Shown here piece after piece: positions 32,872 to 44,183 of a DNA stretch of 64,000 nt (its first letter is position 1; each line of letters starts with the position of its first letter). Under the pieces are notes generated by a model, which was not told the DNA's origin, searched no databases, and was given only the letters and a program-made list of their open reading frames with translations. Position numbers and translations under genes: made by a program. This stretch comes from Rheum nobile. Lineage: Eukaryota; Streptophyta; Magnoliopsida; Caryophyllales; Polygonaceae. Location of the stretch: NCBI GenBank assembly GCA_027886185.1, contig WOAB01000528.1, forward strand, positions 372,001 to 436,000, in the 5' to 3' direction.

Positions 32872-35399
32872 TCATGATCGGGAACGAACATGCAGCTTGT
32901 CACGAAGAGTAAGAAAATGATGATTGCCAACGGTCTTTGTGAAGATATCAGCGATCTGATCAAGAGACCGTACATGGCGGACTATAAGATCACCAGATGC
33001 AACCTGCTCACGAACAAAGTGGTAATCGATCTTGATATGCTTAGAGCGCTGATGAAAGACTTGATTGGCAGAGAGAAACGTGGCACTCAAATTATCACAC
33101 AATAAAATAGGCGGTTGCTGAACAGAGATGGCCATTTCCTGTAGTAATTGTTGCAACCAGATTAACTCAGCAGTAGTAAAGGCAATAGCCATGTATTCGG
33201 CTTCAGTGCTAGAGCGAGCTACGACTTTCTGCTTGCGAGAAGACCAACTGATAAGATTACCGCAAAAATAAATGGCAAAGCCATGCTGTGATTTGCAGTC
33301 ATCTAGATCAGAAGCCCAACCAGTATCAGAAAAGGCAACAAGACGTGAATCACGAGCTTTCTAAAGTACTAAGCAGATGCTATTGTGCCTTTCAGATAGC
33401 GCATAATACGCTTCACAACGCACCAATGAGTCTCAGTGAGACTGTGCATAAACTGGCAAACTCTGTTGACAGGATATGAGATCTTGGGTCTTGTGATAGT
33501 GGCATATTGTAAGGCACCTACAACGTACCTTTACAAAGGCGGATCAAGAAGAGGATCACCAGAAGCGACTAGGCGTGATCCAGGTTGAGCAGGAGAGGAA
33601 ATCGGCCGAGCCCCGAACATGTTACTGCACTCAAGAATGTCACAAATGTACTTTTGTTAGGATAGATGAATATAGGACCCTGTATGAGAGACTTCAATTC
33701 CCAAAAAATAATGTAAATGGCCAAGATCCTTTAGAGAGAAGTCCCGATTAAGAAGCTGAACAAACTCATCAATGAAGACGACATGAGAGCTTGTAATAAT
33801 GAGATCGTCAACATAAATAAGGACATATGCCACATGTGAGCCATTCTTCTTAATGAAGAGAGAAGGGTATGAAACACAAGCCTGAAATCCATGATGAAGA
33901 AGAGAACCGGTGAGCTTGTGAAACCAAGCCTGATGAGCCTGCTTGATACCATACAAGACCTTATGAAGCCTGCATACATGAGTCGGCCTATTCGGAGCCA
34001 CAAACCCTTGCGATTGATCCATAAAGACTGTCTCTGCAAGGTATCCATTCAAAAATGCATTATTAACATCAACCTGACAAAGAGACCAACCATTAGTTAT
34101 AGCTAGGCTCAAAACAAGACGAATAGTAGTGGGCTTCACAACAGGACTGAACGTATCAAAGTAATCAACTCCAACCTCTTGATTGAAACCCTTTGCAACT
34201 AAGCGTGCCTTATAGCGATGAATAGTGCCATCTGACTTCCTTTTGACCATGTAAACCCACTTACAACCAACAACGTTAGCTCCCGAAGGGCGAGGTACTA
34301 AGTACCAAGTCCCATTTTTAATTAAAGCATCAAATTCAAGATGCATAGCATGTTGCCAGTTTGGGTTCTTTGAGGCTTGATGGAAGAATTTGGGTTCAAT
34401 TGAGGCTATTAGGGCAGCCGATAATGTGTATTTTGTGGAGATAAGGGCTTTTGGCTTAAGAGATCTGGGTAGAGGACCGGGTTACCATCTCATGAGTGGA
34501 GTTATCCGATGCTCGAAACCAGGTGGGTGCATTCGGGTAAGGTAGTGGAGGAGGTGGTAGGTGGGGCACCGTCGGGATGGGTGTAGGGGACATAAGGACA
34601 GATTGTGGGTTGTTGAGCGAGGCATGACCATCTCCCGTCTCCAACAATGATGACGATGACTCCGACATGGGGGAGGCTGACACACCTAAATGACTCGACA
34701 CAAGAGATCCTGAACTGGACATAGAACCCAAGGGTTGGTCCCTATAACCCATTGACGCGGGAGGTGAAGGCTGAGACACGATAGCTGCCTGTTGTAGCAG
34801 CGACAAGGGAATGGGACCCAAAGAATGTGGTTCGGGTGACTCAAGAGAAGAGGAAAAACTAGGATAGGGAAACACCGACTCGTCGAACACAACATATCGA
34901 GATACATAGGTTCAAGCGGTGGGGACATGAAGACATACATAGCCCTTATGTTTCGAACTGTACCCCAAAAAGACACAAGGAAGGGCAAGACCTTTCTCAA
35001 CAATAACCCGATTACGCCTCTCAGATGACCCATTATGTTCAGGAGTGTAAGGACATGAAACTTTGTGACGAATACCGTAGCGCTCAAGGAGAGTAGAGAC
35101 AGTACGATACTCACCACCCCAATCAGTATGAAAAGATTTCACCTAAGTAGAGAATTGTGTTTGGATTAGTTTGAGAAACAATTCAAAGATAGAATAAACT
35201 TGAGATTTATTAGAAATGAAATAGATCCAAGTAAACTTGGTACAATCATCAATGAAACTAATATAGTAACGACAACCAGCAGTAGAGAACTCGGGTGAAG
35301 GACCCCACACATCAAAATGAACTAAATCAAATGGTTTGGCAGATGACTCAAAACGACTTGGCAGAGGTAATCTATGGATTTTACCAAGTTGACAAGTAC
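32872..35399 (-). pseudogene. Copia-3 pol remnant (integrase, RT, RNase H)
   Basis: From the zinc finger (CQLGKIHRLPLPSRFE) through the integrase core (LVHFDVWGPSP, YISFIDDCTKFTWIYF, FHTDWGGEYR, PYTPEHNGSSERRNR), where an internal deletion joins VIVEKGLAL directly to PCVFLGYSSKHKGYVC. A Ser/Pro-rich linker, RT (VGCKWVYMVKRKSDGT, DTFSPVVKPTTIRL, VDVNNAFLNGYLAE, LYGIKQAHQAWF, LIYVDDLIIT) and RNase H (TTAELIWLQQL, LLCDNLSATFLS, RSKHIKIDYHFV, QIADIFTK) follow. Stops near 35143, 34456, 33657 and within the RNase H linker break it. Confidence 0.9.
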
Positions 35400-35774
35400 T
35401 GATGACATCCATTTTATACATATTTAGGGCATGCATTTAGGCTATAGTTTAGGCATTTCCACGTTGCATTTTTAGCTAGTTGCATCAATTTCTTTAGTTT
35501 AGAGGTCTACACGAGTCTTTGCATGTTTTCAGGTACTTTATGTGATACCCCGTATTTCTATAAGGTTATTTTGGGAATTTTGGGGATTTTCCCGAACACC
35601 CGTTTTGTACGTCGGATTTAATTCAGGAAGTTTAAGACATTTTGTAATGTGCTCAATATCTGTAATATTTTTCTCAGTGAAATAATATACAGACGACGTG
35701 CTTTGGATGTTAATACTCGTTCGTGTATGATTATTTTTATCCCGAGTTAAGTCGATATCGTCCAAAAGCTGAGA

Positions 35775-36420
35775 AGGGCAAAGCCACGGTGGCGGCGACC
35801 GCCGCAATTAAGGCGGCGACCGCCGCGAAGGGCTCGAGGCAACAATGCCCTCATCTTCTAGCTGGGCGCGAAGACCAGAAAACGGCGACCGCCACATTAA
35901 GGGCGGCGACCGCCGTAAGTTGCCCGCCGTAGTGGTTTTGTGAGGCGGCGACCGGGTGAATGGCGGCGCCCGCCGCGAGCTAGCTAGCGGGTAAAACCCA
36001 AAAGTCATCGGCGAGCCTCTGACGTGCCGATTTAGCCCTGCTCCGCCTCGTTGTAGACCATCATGGTGTCCCCTTGTGCTTTGGCTATAAATTGAGGAGG
36101 TTTTGGGTCAGATTGGGCACAAATCTCAGCCTAAATCTCTCAAATCTCTTCTCGTCGGAAAAGCTTGCTTCGCCGGAGTTTAGTGGTGATCGCCGGGGGT
36201 GTTGTTGGTGTGTTCCAGTAGCCCTTGAGAAGCCTATTGGTTGCCTTTGAAGGTCGGAACCCAAGCAAGGCCAAAGGGGAGCGTTTCGCGTGTGTTTGGT
36301 GAGTTTTCTGCCCTCGCCGTTCTGTTCTGGGTTCACCGCGGCGACCGCCGTGTTCTCGGCGGCGATCGCCGTGATAAACGCGGCGCCCGCCGTGATGAAC
36401 CCGGCGACCGCCGCCAGAAG
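35775..36420. repeat. GGCGG-CGA-CCGCC palindrome clusters
   Basis: About nine copies in two groups, 35785-35980 upstream of the TATA box and 36338-36415 downstream of it. Arms are GGCGG and CCGCC around CGA, with variants CGGCGATCGCCG (perfect) and GGCGCCCGCCG. Spacing is about 16-70 bp. Confidence 0.85.
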
Positions 36421-36875
36421 GTCGTGGCTTCTTTTGGCCTTGGCCCTGGGTGGTCGTTGTTCGGGCGTCGTTCCTTTCGTCTTCCTTTAGATTCGTACTG
36501 TTGTTATGTCGGATCTAACTTAGAGTTTCTTTATGGGTCGACTCGAAGGTTGTTGTGCTGTCGGAGCTATACCCGTGTCGAGCCCGGAATCCCGTCGTCG
36601 TTAGGCTTGTTCCAATTCAACGGATTAAGGCAAGTGGCGGTTTGCTCTTGCTCATCGTTCCATATTTACATTAATTATTAGTTGTTTATCTGAGTAATTA
36701 ATTTGGAATGATTATTGTGTTTGTTTGGAAATGGTTTTATAAACTGTTTTGGAAACTGTAATAATGTCATTATCATAGGTTGTATATCTGTTAGAACAAC
36801 GCCATATATATGATAATTACCGTGATGTATTATTGTGAATTTAATCTTAATGCTAGAATAGCATGTGGGTTAATA

Positions 36876-37140
36876 GGAAAACTAATCCAAGTAAGGATTA
36901 GCCGTTTCTATTATCTCTATGTTTAAGTTGTTTGCCTGGATGACTTTAATGTGAATAATTGCTGTGTTAGACTGTTTAGTTAGCACGAGTGTTCGTAGGA
37001 ACACTAATCCAAGTAAGGATTAGTCGTTTCTTTATAACTTAATGTTCGTAGAAACGCTAATCCAAGTAAGGATTAGTCGTTTCTTTATAACTTAATGTTC
37101 GTAGAAACGCTAATCCAAGTAAGGATTTGTCGTTTCTTTA
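36876..37140. repeat. 53-bp tandem repeat with built-in hairpin
   Basis: Four clustered copies; the last three are head-to-tail at 53 bp, and the first is separated by a longer interval. Each can form a stem of GAAACGCTAATCC with GGATTAG-CGTTTC around AAGTAA. The first copy is the most diverged. Confidence 0.82.
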
Positions 37141-38686
37141 AATCGTAATACTCCTCGGGTTAATTTCCGAATAATAATTTAAGGGTCATGACCTATGCTT
37201 CCTATCCACCTTTAAGGATCTGAAGTGTTTAAGCGCCTTGCTAGCGCAATTGGGTGAACATAATTGTCACCCTGTGTATTAAGCACCTAGCTAGTGCAAT
37301 TGGGGTGGACGTAACTGTCACCCTGTAAATTAAAGTGTAAGCACTGTGGCAGTGTAATCTGGGTGAACGTAAGGTCACCCTGTATAATAATAACTTCCGT
37401 TGTTACTCGGAATAATACAAGCCTCGTGTGTGCGTGTGTGTGTGTGTTGTTTTACTTTGGGTCGGCTTTATGGTCACCCTGAGTTTTAAAACTTTGTTGC
37501 CGCGCTTAATAATATTAATGTACTTCAGTGTCGTGTGTTTTATAATTAAATAAGATATGTGCCCGAGTGCACATAATTAATAAACCTTTGGCGAGTAGTG
37601 TAACTAAGTAAATAGTGCAGCTAGGAAAGCTCGTCTCGACTTATGATCAAAGTACGTTCTCTTTCCAATCTGGATTCGCTGTAAGCGGTGAGGTTGGTTG
37701 TGAACCGAAACATCTAAGTCAGCTTTTAAATCTGTTGTCTGATTCTTTAAACGTTCCAGATTTGTCATAATTTCCTATAAGACTCAATTCCTTTGGAGTC
37801 TTCTCTTCAGTGCATATCTAATTGTTATATTATTCCGTAAAAGTGTCGGGTTATATATCGTTCCTTCGGTTATTATTCGAGGGACAATGATAGTAAACGG
37901 TTACGATCACTCGGACCACTCTGCTTTGTACCCTTGCATAGTCTTTCATTAGACTAACCCACGAACATTGTTCTCCGCATGTGGGCTGGTGTCATCTGTT
38001 CGATTCGGCACATCAGATAGAGTGTAGATGAGAAGACTAGAAGGACTATGGAGTCGACGGTGGTTTTTCGATGTTTTAATAATTACCTTTTTATCAGGTT
38101 GAGATCTTTTGGGCAATGTATTTTATAAAGACTTCCGCTGTAACTTATTTACTCTGTTATTTGTTTATCAAGACTTCCGCTGTATTTGTTTAAACTCTGT
38201 GTTTGTCCTATTCGGGATTGGGATGTAATCCCGGGACTCATGTTTTATATGAATAAGGTTATCATTTTGTATCATTGTATTTCATGATTTGTATTTAAAC
38301 GGTAAAGCCTTGGGTGATCTCGGTAAGGAACACTGAGGTCACTGGCGGTAATACATTTCCAAATGGGTTAAGATTTGGGGGTGTTACACTTTAACGGGCA
38401 AAGAATGTGTATTATGAGGCATGGACGTCATAGGAGATGTGCACGGTCGAACACAAAGATGAACAACGACAAAGAACTCGCCTTGGCACGCAAGAGATCT
38501 TTGTTTTCTGTCCCGTGTTTGAAGAAGTATAACTTTTGCTACGTAACTCCGAATTGCGTGATTCCAACGCCGGATTAAATACCACGATGTCAACTACAAC
38601 TCCTCCTAAATTCAGCGCGTTTGGACAAGAGAATCAAAAGTTATGACGATTACAAAATCGTGTCGCAGTTCTGTAAAAAGGCACGG

Positions 38687-38796
38687 TTTGTGACAACCGT
38701 GCGACAAACCGTGCGCGCCTCCAGAGCCGAGAAAATTGCTCTCTGTTGTGCCGCACGGTTTGTGACGAAACCCGCACGGTTTGTGACAAACCGTGC
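38687..38796. repeat. Perfect and near-perfect GCACGGTTT palindromes
   Basis: At 38774-38796 the arms GCACGGTTT and AAACCGTGC surround GTGAC without mismatch. Related copies begin near 38682 (with an adjoining CGACAAACCGTGCG) and 38754. It is the same motif family as at 6130-6470. Confidence 0.88.
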
Positions 38797-39839
38797 CTCT
38801 CTCCCCACGTCCCAAAAAGCTACTTTTCGCCCCTTTTATTTTTAGATAGTATAAATACTTTTTAGGGTTTTTTTTGGCACATCTTATCTTTTGCCACTTT
38901 TTGCCACTCTCTAGCCCTAGTTGTGTTTTGGAGAATCTTTGAAGCTTTATGCAGATTGAAGATTGTGAATCTGGATTTGAACAAGTATTTCTCTTCTTCT
39001 AATCTAGTATTATGAATTTCTTCATTTCTATGATGTTTTTGATTGTTTCTCCAAGCATGTCTGGCTAAATCTCTTAATTCTAGGATTGGGGTGATCCCAA
39101 CAATGGATTGGTAGACTTGTGTATGGTATTTGCCTGAATTGAAATCTGAAACCTTGTTTGATTCAATCCTAGAGTTCTTAATGCAATTGATGAATGTCAA
39201 TTAGGTTTCTATTAGATTTGAGTCTGAAATGAGATAACCTCAATAGATAATTCAGATAGGGTATGAGTCTGAAATGAGATTACTTTATTAGACTATTAGG
39301 TATTGAACATGAGTGTTATTTGTGCGACAGCAACCTAACTACTCTTGTGGAATCCTAAGTTATCGTAGAAACCCTAGGTTTACTTGGACTTAGCTGAGCG
39401 CGGCAACGAATGTTAACCCAATTTGATCCTAGATTCTAAGTGTCCAAAGGGTCTAGATTTGATTAGCTCTGCGCGACAACGATTGTTAGTTATAATTTAG
39501 ACATTATCGTCTGAAATGAGTTAGTAGAGATATTAGATAGCTTACCTTCAGACAAGTTCAGACTAATTTCAGGCAGATATCTGTGAGTTTACCAAGACAT
39601 TGTTGTGGGAATCCCTAGTCCTAGAATCTTCTCCTTAATTGTTTAGAACCTTCTTTTGCAATTCTGTTTCTTATTTGCTTATTTCCTTAGATTTTAGACA
39701 AACAAATCTCTCTTTCTTACGACTTAGCTTACCAGTTCAAGTTTACAAAAGATACTACATAGTCCTCGTTGGGAACGACACTTGAAAAACTACAACTAAA
39801 CCTATACACTTGTGGGTAGATTTTTGTCCTATCAAGTAC

Positions 39840-40061
39840 CACAAACAAATATCAGTTTATTACAAGATATATCTAAAAAACACGTAAACCAACTTAAAAT
39901 TAATGCAATTTATAAGAATAAGGTAACATGTAGTATGATCGATCTTATCCAAATGCAATTCATAGTCTATTGGTTGTGTGTACGTGGTTAGATAGATATA
40001 TCATAGAGAAGTCGGTAGTGACAATTTGTTTTGCCTCTAGTGATCCTCTTCTTATGATATA
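39840..40061. other. Short intergenic stretch before Mariner-2
   Basis: AT-rich. The first bases may be the last traces of Copia-3. The phrase 'gcctctagt(g/t)atcctcttcttatgatat' at 40033-40061 is repeated at 44275-44303 beyond Mariner-2. No ORF is supported. Confidence 0.4.
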
Positions 40062-40439
40062 TTCTCTCTATCCCGTAATATAAGCAACATTTGAGAAATG
40101 ACACATTTATTGAGAAATAATTTTTGCAGAAGAAGTATAAAGTTGCTCAGTCAAGTACATAAAAATTGCAGGGACTAAAGTTGACAAATTGGGACAATTA
40201 AGCTAAACCCTGCAAATCCCATGATTGATATTTTTAACCAATAGAAACACAGGATTAGAGTCACACGAATTGCCAAATCTCAGCTAAACATTACATATTC
40301 CCTGCAAAACCAACCATTTACATCACTGCAACTCTTACATCTCCAAAAAACACAATTTCATCTCTGTTCAAGCATTTAACACCATTTCATCTATGTTCAA
40401 GCATTTAACATTCACAACAGCATCACTACCTGCTCCAGA

Positions 40440-42067
40440 ATGTCTTCAGACTTTAATCTTAATATTCCAGCTCTGTTTCCACATGATGATGTAGACCAGC
40501 TACATGATTTTCTGACTGATGATGAAGAAATGGAAGAAGATGAAGTTCTCTTTGATCTCAACCAGCCATATGGGGACATGGAACAAGATGAAGTTCTATT
40601 TGATCTCAACCAAGAACGAGAAATAGAGGCAACAGAGGCAACAATTCATATAGAAACAGAGCATCACAGTGAAGCAACAAGTCATCACCAAACATACAGA
40701 AGCAGGCTCAATAGTGAACAAAGAATGAACATTTTGGTGTGGCTTGTAGCCAATTCAGTAAATGGAAAGCTACAACATGGTGCAATGAATGCTGCTGCAT
40801 CACAATTTAATGTATCAAGATGGTGCATAAGCAACATTGGAGCATTGGCAAGAGACAGATGGATGCAAACCAAATGTACAATCTCACACCAAAATATCAT
40901 AACTCAGGTAGAAAGAGAGTTCAGGTATCAGTTGAGTCTATTACAAATCTGAATATGGGGGAGAGATCATGCATCAGAGATTTAGCAAGCAACCTTAACA
41001 TATCAAAGAGCACAGCTCATAGAATGATCAAGAGGGGAGAAATCAAGCCACACACAAATCCACTCCATCCAGGATTGAATGACAACAACAAAGTGACAAG
41101 ACTGGATTGGGTGTTAAGGCTACTACAAGGTGATACAGCAGAAACAAAGAGAGAATATATTCCAATGTATGACTTTGTTCATTTGGATGAGAAATGGTTT
41201 TATTTGAGCAAGAAGTCACACAGGGTCTATCTAGCAGAACATGAGAAAGGCAAATACAGAGCAACTAGTTCAAGCAAGTTCATTCCAAAAGTAATGTTCA
41301 CTGCTGCAGTAGCTAGACCAAGGTTCAATTCAGAAGGGCACTGTACATTTGATGGAAAAATTGGTATTTTTCCATTCACATACACAGAGCCAGCAAATAG
41401 ATCATCAAAAAACAGACCAAATGGGACATTGGTGACCAAGCTAGTTGAATCAGTAAACAAGAAGGTGACAAGGAGTATGTTAATCAACCAAATAGTTCCA
41501 GCAATCAAGGCAAAGTGGCCACAAGATGGACATCACAAGGTGATATTTATACAACAAGACAATGCAAAAGCTCATATAACTCAACATGATGCAGAATGGC
41601 AACAAGTATATCAAGAGGAAGGATTTACATTTATTTTGACTCAACAACCACCTAATAGCCCTGATTTAAACATATTAGATCTAGGGTTTTTTAGGAGCAT
41701 TCAATCACTGATGCACAAAAAGATGCCTAAGAATGTTGATCACATGTTAGATGCAGTTCATGAAGCATTTTATGAACTAGACTCTAAAACATTAAGTAAT
41801 GTGTGGATAACATTACAATATGTTATGAATGAAATACTCAAAAGAAAAGGGGGCAATGATTATGATGTTCCACATAATAATAAAAAGAGATTGGAAGCTC
41901 AAAGAATTCTGCCAAGAGAAGTTCATGCACCAATGTGGGCAGTTATGGAAGCATGGGGCATTGTTCATGGGGGTGCACAAGAAATGCAAGCAGAAGCAGG
42001 TCCATCAAATGCACAGCAATACAGAGAAGAAGAAACTCAAGAAGAAGAACATGATATTATTGTCTAG
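40440..42067 (+). pseudogene. Mariner-2 transposase with a single 1-nt frameshift
   Basis: ATG at 40440 (MSSDFNLNIPALF). N-terminal acidic part has two 16-residue EDEVLFDLNQ units, then NSEQRMNILVWLV and the DNA-binding region. One A missing near 40836 (AACATTGGAG against AACATATGGAG in Mariner-1) shifts the frame. The downstream frame is open to the stop at 42065-42067. Catalytic triad: Asp 41186-41188 (HLDEKW), Asp 41558-41560 (QQDNAKAH) and Asp 41678-41680 (ILDLGFF), with 39 residues between the last two, so DD39D. Apart from the 1-nt loss I see no damage. Whether the shift is decay, sequencing error or intron-corrected cannot be told here. Confidence 0.9.
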
Positions 42068-43167
42068 ACTAGCTTGGTATTTTGCACATCCCTACATTTT
42101 GTAAGCATGCATATAGCAAATAAGTTGCATCTCACTATATTTTGTAAGTAAGCATGCAAGTACATAGCTTGGTATTTTGCACATCACTATATTTTGTAGT
42201 CATGCAGGAACATAGTAAATCTTAAAAGCATGAAACTTTTGGCAACTTCTTTAAGCATGCATGAACATTGTAAGTCTTGAAAACAACCTTTATAACCTAA
42301 GAAACATGCAATCAATTTAATCTCAGATGTCCCCAATCATCACTAACACAAGCCCATTGACAAAAAACTAAGAATACCATAAGCCTCATTCAGTTATATC
42401 AACCGATTTCTCATAGGACATTAATGCAGTGAATTACATGAAGTTGCATCTCATTTTAAGAAGACTTCATCCTTGATTATAGACTTATAATCTCAGTTGT
42501 CCCCAATCATCACTAACACAACTACATTTTCACAACACTAACATACCCATAAGCCACATTCAGTTAATATAAACTGGTTTCTTATGGCAACTTAATTTAT
42601 ATGAGCATTCATCTCAGTATTCAAAGACTTCATCATTGATTATTAAAACACACAAACCCTAATGTCCCCAAGCATCACTGACACAAGCCCATTTATACAA
42701 CAATAACATAACAACAACAGAAACCAGGTAATAACAAGAGCATTTGCAGATCAATGAACAAGAGAACATCAGATAACCAGAGCATTTGTAGCATTTGTAG
42801 ATCAATGAACAAGACAGAGCATCAGATAACCATAACCAGACATCATTTGCAACAGAAAATCATAAAGAGCATTTGCAGATCAATGAGCATCAGAGCATGC
42901 ATCAAACTAATTTGCAGATCAATGGACAAGACAAAACATTTGATAACCAGAGCATCCAACACATGCATACAACCCCGAAATTGAACATGCATACAGAGTA
43001 AAATGTAATCCATCAAATTGAACATGCAATCAAAATATTCAACATACAACCCCGAAATTGAACATGCAATCAACAGAGGACATGCAAATTGAAACATATT
43101 AGATCAAATCAACAGCAATAGAGTAATCAAATTGAACATGCAATCAACAGAGGACAGAGTTTAGAAG
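42068..43167. other. Mariner-2 region between convergent ORFs
   Basis: Mirror of 29121-30478: a CATTTTGTAAGCATGCA-type repeat near 42100-42200, 170-bp repeats (42320-42690) and ATGCAATC/ACATGCA repeats. No additional ORF is supported. Confidence 0.7.
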
Positions 43168-43473
43168 TCAACCATCAGATTCATCATCAGAGATTATAAT
43201 AATCTCAACCTCAGGTGAGATTTTTTTTCTAGAGGGTCCTGCTTCTTTCTCCAGGGACTTGGAGGGCTGATTTACAACTTCTTCATCCACCTTGGCCTCA
43301 TGTTTCCATCCACCCTCAACAGTATCTTCAGAGTAATGGGGACTGAAGCTGTGAACTCCTTGGCACTGGTTTCCCCATTGACACTTTGGGTATTGAGAGC
43401 AGAAAGAAGGAGATTTCTTCTGCTTCGGGGGCGCCATGCCATCATCAGAGCTTGTTGTCCAATGGAAGCTCAT
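43168..43473 (-). CDS. Mariner-2 accessory ORF: CCCH-like zinc finger with SIM-like tail
   Basis: 101 residues from the minus-strand ATG at 43471-43473 (MSFHWTTSSDDG), or 89 from the internal MAPPKQKK start. The zinc-finger-like motif CSQYPKCQWGNQCQGVH and the tail VEIIIISDDESDG are retained. Within the 89-residue core there are about ten substitutions and no indels or stops against Mariner-1. Ten residues just before MAPP are absent, in frame, which suggests the MAPP start is the real one. Retention of the frame while the transposase decays hints at function or at recent common origin. No homologue comes to mind. Confidence 0.7.
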   Translation of the reverse strand: MSFHWTTSSDDGMAPPKQKKSPSFCSQYPKCQWGNQCQGVHSFSPHYSEDTVEGGWKHEAKVDEEVVNQPSKSLEKEAGPSRKKISPEVEIIIISDDESDG

Positions 43474-43497
43474 CTCTGGATTCTCAGAAAGCAAGAT

Positions 43498-43755
43498 CTA
43501 GAGGACACGATCCAGAGATGATGAAGAAGAGGATACCTCGATCCAGAGATGATGAAGAAGAGGAGACCTCGATCCAGAGATGATAAAGAAGAGGAGACCA
43601 GATCCAGAAAGCAAGATCCAGAGATGAGATCCAGAGGAGACCTCGATCCAGAGATTATGAAGAAGAGGAGACGAGATCCAGAAAGCAAGATCCAGAGATG
43701 ATGAAGAAGAGGAGACGAGATCCAGAAACCAAGATCCAGATGATGAAGAAGAGGA
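43498..43755. repeat. GATCCAGA/GATGATGAAGAAGAGGAGAC tandem repeats
   Basis: About seven degenerate copies of a 28-35 bp unit in the leader of the accessory ORF. Mariner-1 has a shorter version in reverse at 28680-28755. It is followed by GA-rich microsatellites to 43960. Confidence 0.8.
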
Positions 43756-44183
43756 GAGATTAGGGTTCAAGCGGCGTTTGAGTGTGAGAGAGCAGATGAG
43801 ATTATGGTTTGAGTGAGAGAGAGAGAGAGAGATAGAGCAAAGATAACGGCGTTTGAGTGTGAGAGAGCAGATGAGATTAGGGTTTGAGTGTGAGAGAGAG
43901 AGAGCAGAGATAGAGGGTTCGAGAGTGATCTGGTGAGTGTGAGAGAGAGGGGTATGAGAGAGAGAAATATTTATGAGGGAGGGTAATAAATGTAATGATG
44001 TGGATAGGTAAGGAGAGGAGAATAAAACAAAATATGATAGGATAGATTGGATAAATGTAGAAAATTTAGGAGGGTAATATGAGAAATAATTATGGCTATA
44101 AATGGAAAGAAAAGTAAATGTGGTGAACATTTTGGGACGCCCAAAATGGCAAATGGGGCTTATATTATGGGACGAAGGGAATA

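Larger units (their letters stand above)
35541..38388 (+). repeat. Solo LTR (2848 bp), probably Tekay/Del-type chromovirus
   Basis: TGTGATACCCC at the start and GGGGGTGTTACA at the end form an inverted repeat, with TSD CTTTA at 35536-35540 and 38389-38393. The long LTR with TGTGA(T/C)ACCCC ends resembles plant Tekay-type LTRs. A TATA-like GGCTATAAATTGAGG lies near 36080-36094. It contains GGCGGCGACCGCC palindrome clusters, a 53-bp tandem hairpin repeat (36880-37140) and 60-bp repeats (37205-37385). No coding region is supported. Confidence 0.88.
35400..39834 (+). repeat. Solo LTR of a gypsy-type element (about 1.58 kb), itself interrupted
   Basis: It starts TGATGACATCC and ends GTCCTATCA, with TSD AGTAC at 35395-35399 and 39835-39839, so the inner part was lost by LTR recombination. 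It is split by the larger solo LTR at 35541-38388. It carries a perfect palindrome pair at 38680-38796, then a TATA-like AGTATAAATAC near 38849-38859, then transcribed-looking DNA ending with a CCTCGTTGGGAACGACACTTG phrase near 39761, as in some plant gypsy leaders. Orientation follows the TATA and that end phrase. Confidence 0.85.
32681..39870 (-). mobile_element. Copia-3: Ty1/copia remnant interrupted by nested solo LTRs
   Basis: A minus-strand element with a 3' LTR starting TGTTAGAGTATA (coding strand) at about 32864 and ending near 32681, a polypurine tract (GCGGGGGA) beside it, then RNase H, RT and integrase in copia order up to the GAG-pre-integrase zinc finger. There a solo LTR (35400-39834) was inserted with TSD AGTAC. 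After it only a few codons can be followed (VCGT joining CQLGK across the insertion), so gag, protease and the 5' LTR are lost. The right border is approximate. Confidence 0.82.
40062..44181 (+). mobile_element. Mariner-2: plant Tc1/mariner (DD39D) element with two ORFs
   Basis: Ends TTCTCTCTATCCCGTAATAT and the complement of TTCCCTTCGTCCCATAATAT, flanked by TA (40060-40061 and 44182-44183). 4120 bp. Transposase on the plus strand, accessory ORF on the minus strand at the far end, repeats between them. It is colinear with Mariner-1 minus the MITE. The flanking sequence differs from that of Mariner-1, so the two are independent insertions. Confidence 0.93.

Noticed and set aside
36876..37140. 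CRISPR array (regular repeats with hairpins)
   Set aside because: The units are contiguous tandem copies without unique spacers, in a plant LTR with no cas genes.
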